Assembly (NCBI RefSeq): GCF_002897035.1
Contig: NZ_BAUX01000003.1
Span: 1-64,000, forward strand
Direction: 5' to 3'
DNA length: 64,000 nucleotides
DNA from: Methylopila sp. Yamaguchi
GTDB taxonomy: Bacteria; Pseudomonadota; Alphaproteobacteria; Rhizobiales; Methylopilaceae
In this document: positions 28,920 through 37,152 of the stretch, one piece after another
Numbering within the stretch: position 1 is the stretch's first letter
Layout: each line of letters begins with the position of its first letter
Position numbers and translations under genes: made by a program
Notes under the pieces: model-generated
What the model was told of the DNA's origin: nothing
What the model saw: only the letters and a program-made list of their open reading frames with translations
Databases searched by the model: none

Positions 28920-29833
28920 GCCGGAACGGGTCCGGCGTGAGCCTCCTCCGGCTCCGGCGCGGCGAGAGCGCGACCGTCGTCCTTCGGCTGCTTGGTCAAC
29001 AGGCGGCACAGCCGCGCGAGCGTCGCGCGCAGGTCCTTGCGGTGGACGACCATGTCCACCATGCCGTGGTCCTTCAGGTATTCCGAGCGCTGGAACCCGT
29101 CCGGGAGCTTCTCGCGGATCGTCTGCTCGATCACCCGGGGGCCCGCGAAGCCGATCAGCGCGCCGGGCTCCGCGATGTGGACGTCGCCCAGCATCGCGTA
29201 GGAGGCGGTGACGCCGCCCGTGGTCGGGTTGGTCAGCACCACGATGTAGGGCTTCTTCGCTTCGCGCAGGATCTGCACCGCGACGGTCGTGCGCGGCATC
29301 TGCATGAGGGAGAGGATGCCCTCCTGCATGCGCGCCCCGCCGGAGGCCGCGAAGAGGATGCAGGGGGTGCCGCGCTCGGCGGCGGTCTCGAGCCCGCGGA
29401 CGATCGCTTCGCCGGCCGCCATGCCGAGCGAGCCGCCCATGAACTCGAAGTCCTGCACGACGACCGTCACCGGCGCGCCCTCGATCGTCCCGACCGCCAC
29501 CTTCACGGCGTCGGTCATGCTGGTCTTGGTGCGCGCGTCCTTGAGCCGGTCGACGTATTTCTTCTCGTCACGGAACTTCAGCGGGTCGATTGCGACATCA
29601 GGAAGCGCGATCTCCTCGAACCCGGGATCGAGCGTCGCCGCAAGCCGCTGCTTCGCGCCCATGCGCATGTGGTAGCCGGAGCCGGGGATCACCCAGTCGT
29701 TGGCCTCCACGTCCTTGTGGAACACGAGCTGCCCGGTCTCGGGGCATTTGATCCACAGGTTCTCCGGCGTCGCGTCCTTGCGCGGCCAGAGGTTGTTGAT
29801 CTTGGGACGTACGACGTTGACGAGCCAGTTCAT
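28916..29833 (-). CDS. accD: Acetyl-CoA carboxylase carboxyltransferase subunit beta
   Basis: AccD with AccA transfers carboxyl from carboxybiotin to acetyl-CoA, the committed step of fatty acid synthesis. The 305-residue protein has the crotonase-like core ([45 protein letters not shown], then [38 protein letters not shown]). The N-terminal zinc ribbon of the E. coli enzyme is missing its cysteines: only one Cys remains in [19 protein letters not shown]. This loss is general in alphaproteobacteria and not a sign of decay. Translationally coupled to folC; trpA lies 28 bp upstream. Confidence 0.97.
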   Translation of the reverse strand: MNWLVNVVRPKINNLWPRKDATPENLWIKCPETGQLVFHKDVEANDWVIPGSGYHMRMGAKQRLAATLDPGFEEIALPDVAIDPLKFRDEKKYVDRLKDARTKTSMTDAVKVAVGTIEGAPVTVVVQDFEFMGGSLGMAAGEAIVRGLETAAERGTPCILFAASGGARMQEGILSLMQMPRTTVAVQILREAKKPYIVVLTNPTTGGVTASYAMLGDVHIAEPGALIGFAGPRVIEQTIREKLPDGFQRSEYLKDHGMVDMVVHRKDLRATLARLCRLLTKQPKDDGRALAAPEPEEAHAGPVPA

Positions 29834-29860
29834 CGGGGCCTTGCGCCTCCCGTTTTAGCG

Positions 29861-30694
29861 TCAGGCCGCGACGCGGGCCGAGCGGACCCCGGCGGCGAGC
29901 GCCGCGACGAGGTCCGTCACTGCGGACACGGTCTTGGCGGTTGCGTGGCCTTCGGCGTCGAGCGAGCCGCGAACGGCGTCGACCAGAGCCGAGCCGACCA
30001 CCACGCCGTCCGCGCCTTTCGCGATCGCCGCCGCATGTTCGGGCGTCTTCACGCCGAAGCCGACGGCGACGGGCAGGGCCGTGTGGCGCTTGATGCGCTG
30101 CACGGCTCCGGTCACCACGTCGAAATCAGGCGTCGCCGTTCCGGTCACGCCTGCGATCGAGACGTAATAGACGAAACCTGAGGTGTTTTGGAGCACGGCG
30201 GGAAGCCGCAGGTCGTTGGTCGTAGGGGTCGCAAGCCGGACGAAGGCGAGGCCGGCCTTGAGCGCGGGGAGGCAGAGCTCTTCGTCCTCCTCCGGCGGCA
30301 GGTCGACGACGATCAGGCCGTCGACGCCGGCGGCCTTGGCGTCCGCGAGGAAGGCCTCCACGTCGTAGACGTAGATCGGGTTGTAGTAGCCCATCAGCAC
30401 GATCGGCGTCGCGTCGTCGTCCGCGCGGAAGGCGCGCACCAGGTCGAGCGTCTTCACCAGGCTCTCGCCGCCCGCCAGCGCGCGCAGGCCCGCCTGCTGG
30501 ATCGCCGGGCCGTCGGCCATCGGGTCGGTGAAGGGCACGCCGAGCTCGATCACGTCCGCGCCCGCGCTCGGCAGCGCCTTGAGGATCGCGAGCGAGGTCG
30601 CGTGGTCTGGGTCGCCGGCGGTGACGAAGGTGACGAGCGCGGCCCTGCCTTCGGAGGCTGTGGCGGCGAAACGGGCGTCGATGCGGGTCGTCAC
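29861..30694 (-). CDS. trpA: Tryptophan synthase alpha chain
   Basis: TrpA cleaves indole-3-glycerol phosphate and passes indole through a tunnel to TrpB. The 277-residue TIM barrel has the catalytic glutamate in [28 protein letters not shown], the loop aspartate in [11 protein letters not shown], and the phosphate site in [10 protein letters not shown] and [10 protein letters not shown]...[12 protein letters not shown]. It overlaps the trpB stop by four bases (ATGA), keeping subunit ratios close. The C-terminus is alanine-rich. Confidence 0.98.
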   Translation of the reverse strand: MTTRIDARFAATASEGRAALVTFVTAGDPDHATSLAILKALPSAGADVIELGVPFTDPMADGPAIQQAGLRALAGGESLVKTLDLVRAFRADDDATPIVLMGYYNPIYVYDVEAFLADAKAAGVDGLIVVDLPPEEDEELCLPALKAGLAFVRLATPTTNDLRLPAVLQNTSGFVYYVSIAGVTGTATPDFDVVTGAVQRIKRHTALPVAVGFGVKTPEHAAAIAKGADGVVVGSALVDAVRGSLDAEGHATAKTVSAVTDLVAALAAGVRSARVAA

Positions 30695-31923
30695 AGGCTC
30701 GTTCCCAGAAGCTCGGCCACCTGCGGCACGTCCTTGTCGCCGCGGCCGGAGAGGTTGACGACCATCAGGTGGTCCTTCGGCAGGCCGGGCGCGAGCTCGA
30801 CCACCTTGGCGATGGCGTGCGCGCTCTCAAGCGCCGGGATGATGCCCTCGAGCTTCGACAGCAGCTGGAACGCCGAGACCGCCTCGTCGTCGGTGGCGGA
30901 GAGGTACTTCACCCGGCCGATGTCGTTCAGCCAAGCGTGCTCCGGCCCGATGCCGGGATAGTCGAGGCCCGCGGAGATCGAGTGGCCCTCCTCGATCTGG
31001 CCGTCCTTGTCCATCAGCAGGTAGGTGCGGTTGCCGTGCAGCACGCCGGGGCGGCCGCCGGCGATCGAGGCGGCGTTCAGCTGGGTCAGGCCGTGGCCGG
31101 CGGCCTCCACGCCGTAGATCGCGACGTCGGCGTCGTCGAGGAAGGGATGGAACAGGCCGATGGCGTTCGAGCCGCCGCCGACGCAGGCGATCAGGCTGTC
31201 GGGCAGGCGGCCTTCGAGCTCCTGCATTTGCGCCTTGGTCTCGTCGCCGATGACCGACTGGAAGTCGCGCACCATGCCGGGGTAGGGGTGCGGGCCGGCG
31301 ACGGTGCCGATGCAATAGAAGGTGTCGGCGACATTGGTGACCCAGTCGCGCAGCGCCTCATTCATGGCGTCCTTCAGCGTGCGCGCGCCGGACTGCACCG
31401 GCACCACGGTCGCGCCCAGCATCTTCATGCGGAACACGTTGGGCGCCTGCCGCGCGACGTCGACCGCGCCCATGAACACCACGCATTCGAGCCCGAAGCG
31501 GGCGCAGAGCGTCGCGGTCGCGACGCCGTGCTGGCCGGCGCCGGTCTCGGCGATCACCCGCTTCTTGCCCATGCGGCGGGCGAGCAGGATCTGGCCGAGG
31601 ACGTTGTTCACCTTGTGGGAGCCGGTGTGGTTCAGCTCCTCGCGCTTAAGGTACACCTTCGCGCCGCCGAGATGCTCGGTCAGGCGCTCGGCGAAATAGA
31701 GCGGGCTCGGCCGGCCGATGTAGTGGGTGCGGTAGGACGCCATCTCGGCGTGGAAGGCTGGATCCTTCTTCGCCGCCTCGTACTCCTTCTCGAGCTCGAG
31801 GATCAGCGGCATCAGCGTCTCGGCGACGAAACGGCCGCCATAGATTCCAAACCGGCCGCGCTCGTCGGGGCCGGTGCGGAACGAATTCGGCAGGGCATGT
31901 TCGGTCACGGACGAAGCCTTCAT
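30691..31923 (-). CDS. trpB: Tryptophan synthase beta chain
   Basis: TrpB condenses indole with serine using pyridoxal phosphate. The 410-residue protein starts at ATG 31923, with a TTG immediately before it that is not needed. The PLP-binding lysine is K104 in [16 protein letters not shown]; the catalytic glutamate is in [13 protein letters not shown], and the phosphate-binding loop is [15 protein letters not shown]. It follows trpF by 30 bp and overlaps trpA. No trp leader peptide or attenuator was seen in this stretch. Confidence 0.98.
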   Translation of the reverse strand: MKASSVTEHALPNSFRTGPDERGRFGIYGGRFVAETLMPLILELEKEYEAAKKDPAFHAEMASYRTHYIGRPSPLYFAERLTEHLGGAKVYLKREELNHTGSHKVNNVLGQILLARRMGKKRVIAETGAGQHGVATATLCARFGLECVVFMGAVDVARQAPNVFRMKMLGATVVPVQSGARTLKDAMNEALRDWVTNVADTFYCIGTVAGPHPYPGMVRDFQSVIGDETKAQMQELEGRLPDSLIACVGGGSNAIGLFHPFLDDADVAIYGVEAAGHGLTQLNAASIAGGRPGVLHGNRTYLLMDKDGQIEEGHSISAGLDYPGIGPEHAWLNDIGRVKYLSATDDEAVSAFQLLSKLEGIIPALESAHAIAKVVELAPGLPKDHLMVVNLSGRGDKDVPQVAELLGTSL

Positions 31924-31953
31924 CAAGATGCGCGACGGCTGGCGCGTGTGCGG

Positions 31954-32598
31954 TCAGCCATCCGATCGTACGGCGCGGACGAACGCCCGGATGCGCTCCG
32001 GATCCTTGACGCCGGGGGCGCTCTCCACGCCCGAGGAGACGTCGACCGCGGGCGCGCGGGTGCGCGCAACGGCCTTGGCCACGTTCTCGGGCGTAAGTCC
32101 TCCGGAAAGCACGAAGCGCAGGCTGGGGTCAAGCGCGGCAAGGAGGTCCCAGTCGAAGGCGACGCCGTTGCCGCCGGGCAGGTCCGCCCCCTTGGGGGGC
32201 TTGGCGTCGAACAGCACCCGGTCCACGACGCCGGCGTAGGCGGACGCGAGAGCCAGGTCCTCGGCGGTCGCGACCGGGACCGCCTTCCAGACCTCGCGGC
32301 CAAAACGGGCCTTCACCGCCGCCGCCCGCTCCGGCGTCTCGTGACCGTGGAGCTGCAGAACGGCGGGATCGACCGCCTCGACGAGCGCCGCCAACGCGGC
32401 GTCGTCGGCGTCGACGGTGAGCAGGGCGATCCCGGCCCTGCCGTGGGCTCGCCGCGCAAGATCGCGCGCGCGGTCTGGCGTCACATGACGCGGGCTCCTT
32501 GGAAAGGAGACGAATCCCACATGGCTCGCGCCGGCGTCGAGAGCGGCGTCGAGCGTCGCCTCGTCCGACAGACCGCAGATCTTGATCTCGACCGACAT
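31954..32598 (-). CDS. trpF: Phosphoribosylanthranilate isomerase
   Basis: TrpF catalyses the Amadori rearrangement in tryptophan synthesis. The 214-residue protein has the catalytic cysteine in VEIKICGLSDEATLDAALDAGASHVGFV, a HGHETPERAAAV loop, the catalytic aspartate in VLFDAKPPKG, and the phosphate-binding RFVLSGGLTPENVAKAV and VDVSSGVESAPGVKDPERI. The start is the ATG after AAAGGG. It leads the trpF-trpB-trpA-accD-folC run. In many rhizobia sppA-ihfB-lapA precede trpF; here that trio is 15 kb away. Confidence 0.97.
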   Translation of the reverse strand: MSVEIKICGLSDEATLDAALDAGASHVGFVSFPRSPRHVTPDRARDLARRAHGRAGIALLTVDADDAALAALVEAVDPAVLQLHGHETPERAAAVKARFGREVWKAVPVATAEDLALASAYAGVVDRVLFDAKPPKGADLPGGNGVAFDWDLLAALDPSLRFVLSGGLTPENVAKAVARTRAPAVDVSSGVESAPGVKDPERIRAFVRAVRSDG

Positions 32599-32966
32599 CG
32601 CGGGCCCTTTCACGCCGGCGCCTCCGCCGGCGGCTTGGCTTCGCATGTCGGCGTTCGCCCGCGCAACGTCAATCGCCGCGAACGGCCAGCCCTGTCGCAG
32701 CGCGCCCCGGCGGCGCGTAGGCCGGCGAGGTCGGGCGCCTGCTTAGGGATCTGGGCGAGCGCTCCGGCGACGCTGTCGGAAACATCGGTCCGGCGACCGT
32801 CGGCACGACAGGACTGCAGGCGAAACGACAAAACACGTCGCACAACTGGATTTGTATATAAAGTCGACAAACATGCAGTGGATTGTTATATCCGCCGTCC
32901 CGGTCCCTCCGTGACAGCGGCGGCGACCCTCTTGCACGGCGCGCCCGCGCCGCATCGGAGCCTGCC
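32599..32966. other. Intergenic region between divergent trpF and sbp
   Basis: A 368-bp gap with no convincing gene. The trpF side is GC-rich and plain. The sbp side has an AT-rich stretch (about 32848-32892, with TTTGTATATAAAG and GGATTGTTATATCC) that holds the best promoter candidate. Open frames through the gap have no ribosome site and no recognisable sequence. Confidence 0.6.
32864..32892 (+). promoter_or_regulatory. Candidate sigma-70 promoter of the sulfate operon
   Basis: TCGACA (five of six to consensus) and TATATC are 17 bases apart, 75 bp before the sbp start, within the only AT-rich part of the gap. The flanking GGAT...ATCC palindrome could bind a regulator; no CysB-type site can be asserted. 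Confidence 0.45.
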
Positions 32967-33977
32967 ATGGCCGCCTTCTTCCGCCGCGCCGTTCTCGCGC
33001 TCGGCCTCGCCGCCTTCGCCGCAGCCCCGGCCCGCGCCGCGGAGCCGACCACGATCCTCAACGCCTCCTACGACGTCGGCCGCGAGCTCTATGCGGCGCT
33101 GAACATGGCCTTCGCCGCGGACTGGAAGGCGAAGTCCGGGACCGAGATCACCGTCAACCAGAGCCACGCCGGGACCTCCAAGCAGGCGCGCTCGATCCTT
33201 GAGGGGCTGGACGCCGACGTGGTGACCTTCAACCAGGAGCTGGACGTGCAGTTCTTGGCCGATAAGGGCGCGGTCGCTTCGGACTGGCGCACGCGCCTGC
33301 CGAACGGCGCCTCGCCCTACTTCTCGCTGCCGGCCTTCGTGGTGCGCGCCGGCAACCCGAAGAGCGTGAAGAACTGGGACGATCTCGTCCGCTCGGACGT
33401 GAAGGTGGTGTTCCCGAACCCGAAGACCTCGGGCAACGCCCGCTACACCTACCTCGCGGCCTACGCCTTCGCGCTGAAGGCCTACGGCGGCGACGAGGCC
33501 AAGGCGGACGACTTCGTAAAGAAGCTGCTCGCCAACGTGCCCGTGTTCGACACCGGCGGCCGCGGCGCGACCACGACCTTCGTGGAGCGCGGCATCGGCG
33601 ACGTGCTGGTGACCTTCGAGGCCGAGACGGCCGCCGTGAAGAAGGAGTACGGCGCCGACAAGGTCGACGTCGTGGTGCCGCCGGTCAGCCTGCTCGCGGA
33701 CTTCCCCGTTTCGGTGGTGGACAAGGTGGTCGACAAGCGCGGCAGCCGCGCGGTCGCCACCGGCTATCTCGAGTGGCTCTATTCGCCCAAGGCGCAGGAG
33801 ATCATCGCGTCCTTCAACAACCGCCCGCGCGACGCCAAGGTGACCGCCGCGACGGAAGCGCAGTTCCCCAAGGTCGAGCTTCTGACGGTCGACGCCGTGT
33901 TTGGCGGCTGGAAGAAAGCGAACGACGTCCACTTCGCGTCGGGCGGCAAGCTCGACCAGCTGTTCGTGGGGCGCTAA
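32967..33977 (+). CDS. Sulfate (thiosulfate) ABC transporter substrate-binding protein
   Basis: A 336-residue periplasmic binding protein of the Sbp/CysP family. The signal peptide is MAAFFRRAVLALGLAAFAAAPARA. The mature protein has the hallmarks ILNASYDVGRELYAALNMAFAADW, VNQSHAGTSKQARSILEGLDADVVTFNQELDVQFL, FPNPKTSGNARYTYLAAYAFALK and FEAETAAVKKEYG. Sulfate and thiosulfate binders cannot be separated by eye. The ATG has GGAG seven bases upstream; a longer frame upstream is non-coding. It is first in the operon; a double-hairpin repeat separates it from the permease genes. Confidence 0.93.
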   Translation: MAAFFRRAVLALGLAAFAAAPARAAEPTTILNASYDVGRELYAALNMAFAADWKAKSGTEITVNQSHAGTSKQARSILEGLDADVVTFNQELDVQFLADKGAVASDWRTRLPNGASPYFSLPAFVVRAGNPKSVKNWDDLVRSDVKVVFPNPKTSGNARYTYLAAYAFALKAYGGDEAKADDFVKKLLANVPVFDTGGRGATTTFVERGIGDVLVTFEAETAAVKKEYGADKVDVVVPPVSLLADFPVSVVDKVVDKRGSRAVATGYLEWLYSPKAQEIIASFNNRPRDAKVTAATEAQFPKVELLTVDAVFGGWKKANDVHFASGGKLDQLFVGR

Positions 33978-34011
33978 AGGCCCCGCGCCTACCGCACACC
34001 GCGCCGCGGCG

Positions 34012-34089
34012 CCCTCCGGCTTGACCGGAGGGCCCGAACCGGCCGTAAAGCTCGACGCCGAACACGGATCCTCCGGTCAAGCCGGAGGG
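34012..34089. repeat. Double-hairpin (REP-like) repeat between sbp and cysT
   Basis: Two exact 20-bp arms (CCCTCCGGCTTGACCGGAGG and its complement, 34012-34031 and 34070-34089) in inverted orientation with a 38-bp spacer. Each arm is itself a hairpin with an eight-base or seven-base stem. Such elements between a binding-protein gene and its permease genes commonly protect the upstream mRNA from 3' decay, raising binding protein over permease. Confidence 0.8.
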
Positions 34090-34152
34090 TGACGCGTTTC
34101 ATCCTGCCCTTTCCGAGCCTGTCGGGCGCGGAAGGGTTTCCAGCGAGCCCGT

Positions 34153-34977
34153 ATGCCCCGCACGATCCTCCCCGGCTTCCGGCTCGCGATGGGCTGCACG
34201 CTGCTCTACGTCGGCGTGATCGTGCTGCTGCCGCTGGCGGCGCTCGTCTGGCAGGCGGCGGACCTCGGTTGGGCGCGGTTCGTGACGGTCGTCACCGGCG
34301 ACCGCGCGCTCGCCGCTTTCCGCGTCACCGTTTTTTCTGCGCTCGGCGCGACCGCGATCAACGCGGTGTTCGGCCTCGCGCTCGCCTGGGCGCTCGTGCG
34401 CTACGACTTTCCCGGCAAGCGCCTGCTGGACGCCTTGGTCGACGTGCCCTTCGCGCTGCCGACCGCGGTGGCGGGCGTCGCGCTCACCGCGCTGTTCGCC
34501 GGCAACGGCTGGTACGGGCAGTTTCTGGAGCCGCTCGGGATCAAGGTCGCCTACGCCCCGCTCGGAATCGTCGCCGCCATGACCTTCACCAGCCTGCCGT
34601 TCGTGGTGCGCAGCGTGCAGCCGGTGCTCGAGGATCTGACCGCCGACGTCGAGGAAGCCGCCGAGACGCTCGGGGCCGGTCAGGCCCGCATCTTCGCCGG
34701 CGTGATCTTCCCGGCGATCTTCCCGGCCTTTCTCGCCGGGTGCAGCCTCGCCTTCGCCCGCTCGCTCGGCGAGTTCGGCGCGGTGATCTTCATCGCCGGC
34801 AACCAGCCGTTTCGCACCGAGATCGCGGCGCTGCTCGTGTTCATCCGCCTGGAGGAGTACGACTACCCGGCGGCGGCCGCGATCGCCTCCGTGATGCTCG
34901 GCGCGGCGTTCCTGATGCTGCTGGCGGTGAACGCCATCCAGCTCTGGAGCCTGCGCTGGACGAGGTCGGCGGCATGA
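34153..34977 (+). CDS. cysT: Sulfate ABC transporter permease CysT (CysU)
   Basis: A 274-residue inner-membrane permease with six predicted helices. The first is in FRLAMGCTLLYVGVIVLLPLAALVW; the ATPase-contacting EAA loop is EEAAETLGAGQARIFAGVIFPAIFPAFLAG; the last helices hold FARSLGEFGAVIFIAGNQPFRTE, a strong CysT mark. It pairs with CysW to form the channel. The start lies 175 bp past the sbp stop, after the repeat. The stop overlaps the cysW start (ATGA). Confidence 0.95.
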   Translation: MPRTILPGFRLAMGCTLLYVGVIVLLPLAALVWQAADLGWARFVTVVTGDRALAAFRVTVFSALGATAINAVFGLALAWALVRYDFPGKRLLDALVDVPFALPTAVAGVALTALFAGNGWYGQFLEPLGIKVAYAPLGIVAAMTFTSLPFVVRSVQPVLEDLTADVEEAAETLGAGQARIFAGVIFPAIFPAFLAGCSLAFARSLGEFGAVIFIAGNQPFRTEIAALLVFIRLEEYDYPAAAAIASVMLGAAFLMLLAVNAIQLWSLRWTRSAA

Positions 34978-35810
34978 GCGCGAAGCGTCGCCCCCGCGTC
35001 GGCGACGGGCCGGTCTTCCGGCCGGCGCTGCTCGCCTTCGTCATGCTCGGCGCTGCGCTGCTGATCGTCGGGCCGCTCCTGATCATCTTCGTGGAGGCCT
35101 TTAAGGCCGGTCTCGGCATCTATCTGTCGAACCTCGCCGCGCCCGACACCGTCCACGCGATCGGCCTCACCGTGCTGACCGCGCTTGTCGCGGTTCCGGT
35201 CAACGTCGCCTTCGGGATCGCGGCCGCCTGGGCGATCGCGAAGTTCGAATTCCCGGGCAAGGGCCTGCTGACGGCGCTGGTGGAGCTGCCGTTCTCGATC
35301 TCGCCGATCGTGGCCGGCGTCGCCTATCTCTTCGTCTACGGCGCGCAGGGGTGGTTCGGGCCGACGCTCGATGCGCTCGGGATCAAGGTGATGTTCGCCT
35401 ACCCCGCGATCGTGCTGGCGAGCCTGTTCGTCACCGCGCCCTTCGTGGCGCGCGAGATTCTGCCGGTCATGCAGCAGCAGGGCTCGGACGAGGAGGAGGC
35501 GGCGCTGTCGCTGGGCGCCTCGGGCTGGCGCACGCTCTGGAGCGTGACGCTGCCGAACGTCCGCTGGGCGCTGCTCTACGGCGCCGTGCTGACCAACGCG
35601 CGGGTGATGGGCGAATTCGGCGCGGTGTCGGTGGTGTCGGGCTCGATCCGTGGGGTGACCAACACGCTGCCGCTGCAGATCGAACTGCTGTACCAGGACT
35701 ACAACGCGCCCGGGGCCTTCGCGGCGGCGACGGTGCTCGCCGGCATCGCGCTGCTCACCATCGTGGCTAAGCTGGTCGTCGAGCGGATGGATCCCGACAG
35801 GGCCGGCTGA
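34974..35810 (+). CDS. cysW: Sulfate ABC transporter permease CysW
   Basis: A 278-residue partner permease to CysT. It has about six helices, the characteristic FEFPGKGLLTALVELPFSISPIVAGVAYLFVYG, the EAA loop EEEAALSLGASGWRTLWSVTLPNVRWALLYG, and NARVMGEFGAVSVVSGSIRGVTNTLPLQIELLYQDYN, typical of CysW. The ATPase CysA, which normally follows, is not here: the next gene is HPr on the opposite strand, only three bases past the stop codon. The transporter must borrow an ATPase from elsewhere in the genome or have been separated from it. Confidence 0.95.
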   Translation: MSAKRRPRVGDGPVFRPALLAFVMLGAALLIVGPLLIIFVEAFKAGLGIYLSNLAAPDTVHAIGLTVLTALVAVPVNVAFGIAAAWAIAKFEFPGKGLLTALVELPFSISPIVAGVAYLFVYGAQGWFGPTLDALGIKVMFAYPAIVLASLFVTAPFVAREILPVMQQQGSDEEEAALSLGASGWRTLWSVTLPNVRWALLYGAVLTNARVMGEFGAVSVVSGSIRGVTNTLPLQIELLYQDYNAPGAFAAATVLAGIALLTIVAKLVVERMDPDRAG

Positions 35811-35813
35811 GGC

Positions 35814-36104
35814 CTACTCGTCCTCGCCGAAGCGGTTCGCGACGAGGCTCGCGATCGCCTCGATCGCCTCTTCCGCGTCTGCGCCCTTGGCCTCGACGTA
35901 GATCGTGGTGCCCGGCGCCGCAGCCAGCATCATGAGCCCCATGATCGAGGTGCCGCCGACCGTCTCGCCGGCGCGGCTCACGCGCACGTCCGCGTTGAAC
36001 CGCTCGACGACCTGGACGAACTTCGCGGAGGCGCGAGCGTGCAGACCCCGCTTGTTGATGATCGGGAGCTCGCAAGAAACGCGGCTGTCGCTCGTCTCGA
36101 TCAT
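35814..36104 (-). CDS. HPr-family phosphocarrier protein (PTS)
   Basis: A 96-residue HPr. The phosphorylated histidine is H22 in NKRGLHARASAKFVQ and the regulatory serine is S53 in VGGTSIMGLMML, the site of the HPr kinase encoded two genes upstream. The start at 36104 (MIETSDSRV) is preferred; an in-frame ATG 21 bases earlier is possible. In rhizobia this HPr belongs to a PTS that regulates, rather than transporting sugar, since no sugar permease exists with it. It ends the run chvI-chvG-hprK-EIIA-HPr. Confidence 0.93.
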   Translation of the reverse strand: MIETSDSRVSCELPIINKRGLHARASAKFVQVVERFNADVRVSRAGETVGGTSIMGLMMLAAAPGTTIYVEAKGADAEEAIEAIASLVANRFGEDE

Positions 36105-36157
36105 TGCGGCGGCGTCCTGGACCATCACACTCTGGGAAAGGGAGGAAAGGGGAAAGC

Positions 36158-36559
36158 CTATTTGCCCGAGAGCACGCGGCTCGCGACGTTGATGTACTTG
36201 CGCCCCGCCTCCTGCGCCTGCACCACCGCCGCGTCAAGCGGAAGGTCGGAGCGGACGCTCGCAAGCTTGATCAGCATCGGCAGGTTGATGCCGGCGATGA
36301 CCTCGACCTTGCGGCCCTCCATGCAGGAGATCGCCAGGTTCGACGGGGTGCCCCCGAACATGTCGGTCAGGACGGCGACCCCATCGCCCGTGTCGACCTC
36401 GCGGACCGCGGCGATGATGTCGCCCCGACGCAGCTCCATGTCGTCCTCGGGCTCGATCGTGATGGTCGCGATCTGGCCCTGGGGTCCGACGACGTGCTCG
36501 AGCGCGGAACGAAACTCACAGGCGAGCCGCCCATGGGTTACGAGTACGAGGCCTATCAT
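36158..36559 (-). CDS. PTS EIIA component, mannose (ManX) family
   Basis: A 133-residue EIIA-Man domain protein. The phospho-histidine is H9 in MIGLVLVTHGRLACEF; the signature DGVAVLTDMFGGTPSNLAI follows, and INLPMLIKLASVRSD closes the fold. It probably receives phosphate from HPr and signals metabolic state, as in other alphaproteobacteria. The start is fixed by four-base overlap with the hprK stop; an ATG fifteen bases upstream (MRGDC) is unlikely because it lies inside hprK. It precedes HPr by about 50 bp. Confidence 0.93.
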   Translation of the reverse strand: MIGLVLVTHGRLACEFRSALEHVVGPQGQIATITIEPEDDMELRRGDIIAAVREVDTGDGVAVLTDMFGGTPSNLAISCMEGRKVEVIAGINLPMLIKLASVRSDLPLDAAVVQAQEAGRKYINVASRVLSGK

Positions 36560-37152
36560 GCAGTCTCCGCGCAAGCTCGTTTGCGCTCCGGGTCGAGGTC
36601 GTCGGGCGGCGGGCCGTCGCCGATCGACCTGAAAAGAGGCGCCGACGGCGCCGGAAGAGGCAGTTTTTCATGTTGCGGCGCGAACGCAAGTGCGGAGCCG
36701 CCACAACCCGCGTGCGACAGCATGCGCAAAATGGCGTGGCACGCCAGCATGAGGCCGCCGGGATCGCCTCCTGCGACCGGAAGTCGCGGCAGCGGGACCC
36801 CTTCCTCCTCCGTGCGAAGCTCCTCCGCCTCGGGAGAGCGGGCAGCGGCGACGCCGAGATCAACCACCAGGCGTACGACCGCCGAAGGACAGAAGGTCTC
36901 GGGGACCACGCCGAGGCCCCGCACCTCCACCAACCCGGCGATCGCCTCCGGCGCCTCGGCGATCAGGCGGCCGCCGACCGTCGTCAGCCGCACGCGGTCG
37001 TCGGCGACGAGGCGGGCGAAAAGGCCCTCGCGCTTTGCCTCGCGCAACAGCGTGAGCGCGAGCGTCGTTTTGCCGGCGCCCGAGGCTCCGCGGACGAGCA
37101 CGCCGGCTTCGCCGATCACCACGACGCTGGCGTGGCTCGTGGGCGCGCTCAT
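36556..37152 (-). CDS. hprK: HPr kinase/phosphorylase, short alphaproteobacterial form
   Basis: HprK phosphorylates HPr at serine and removes the phosphate. This 198-residue protein is only the C-terminal catalytic domain, as in other alphaproteobacteria. The Walker A loop is GASGAGKTT (22-30); VADDRVRLTTVGGRLIAEAPEAIAGLVEVRGLGVV has the catalytic aspartates and the family signature. The last 60 residues, after LACHAILRMLSH, are longer than usual and Pro-rich. Its start overlaps the chvG stop and its stop overlaps the EIIA start, so it is translated as part of one unit with ChvG, linking envelope stress sensing to the PTS. Confidence 0.92.
   Translation of the reverse strand: MSAPTSHASVVVIGEAGVLVRGASGAGKTTLALTLLREAKREGLFARLVADDRVRLTTVGGRLIAEAPEAIAGLVEVRGLGVVPETFCPSAVVRLVVDLGVAAARSPEAEELRTEEEGVPLPRLPVAGGDPGGLMLACHAILRMLSHAGCGGSALAFAPQHEKLPLPAPSAPLFRSIGDGPPPDDLDPERKRACAETA

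Noticed and set aside
28916-29833. AccD lacking the zinc-ribbon cysteines
   Set aside because: At first this looked like a damaged subunit, but the loss is shared by alphaproteobacterial AccD proteins, and all catalytic segments are intact.
32610-32870. A possible 86-codon gene in the trpF-sbp gap
   Set aside because: No ribosome site, no family, and base use of non-coding GC-rich DNA; it overlaps the promoter region of sbp.
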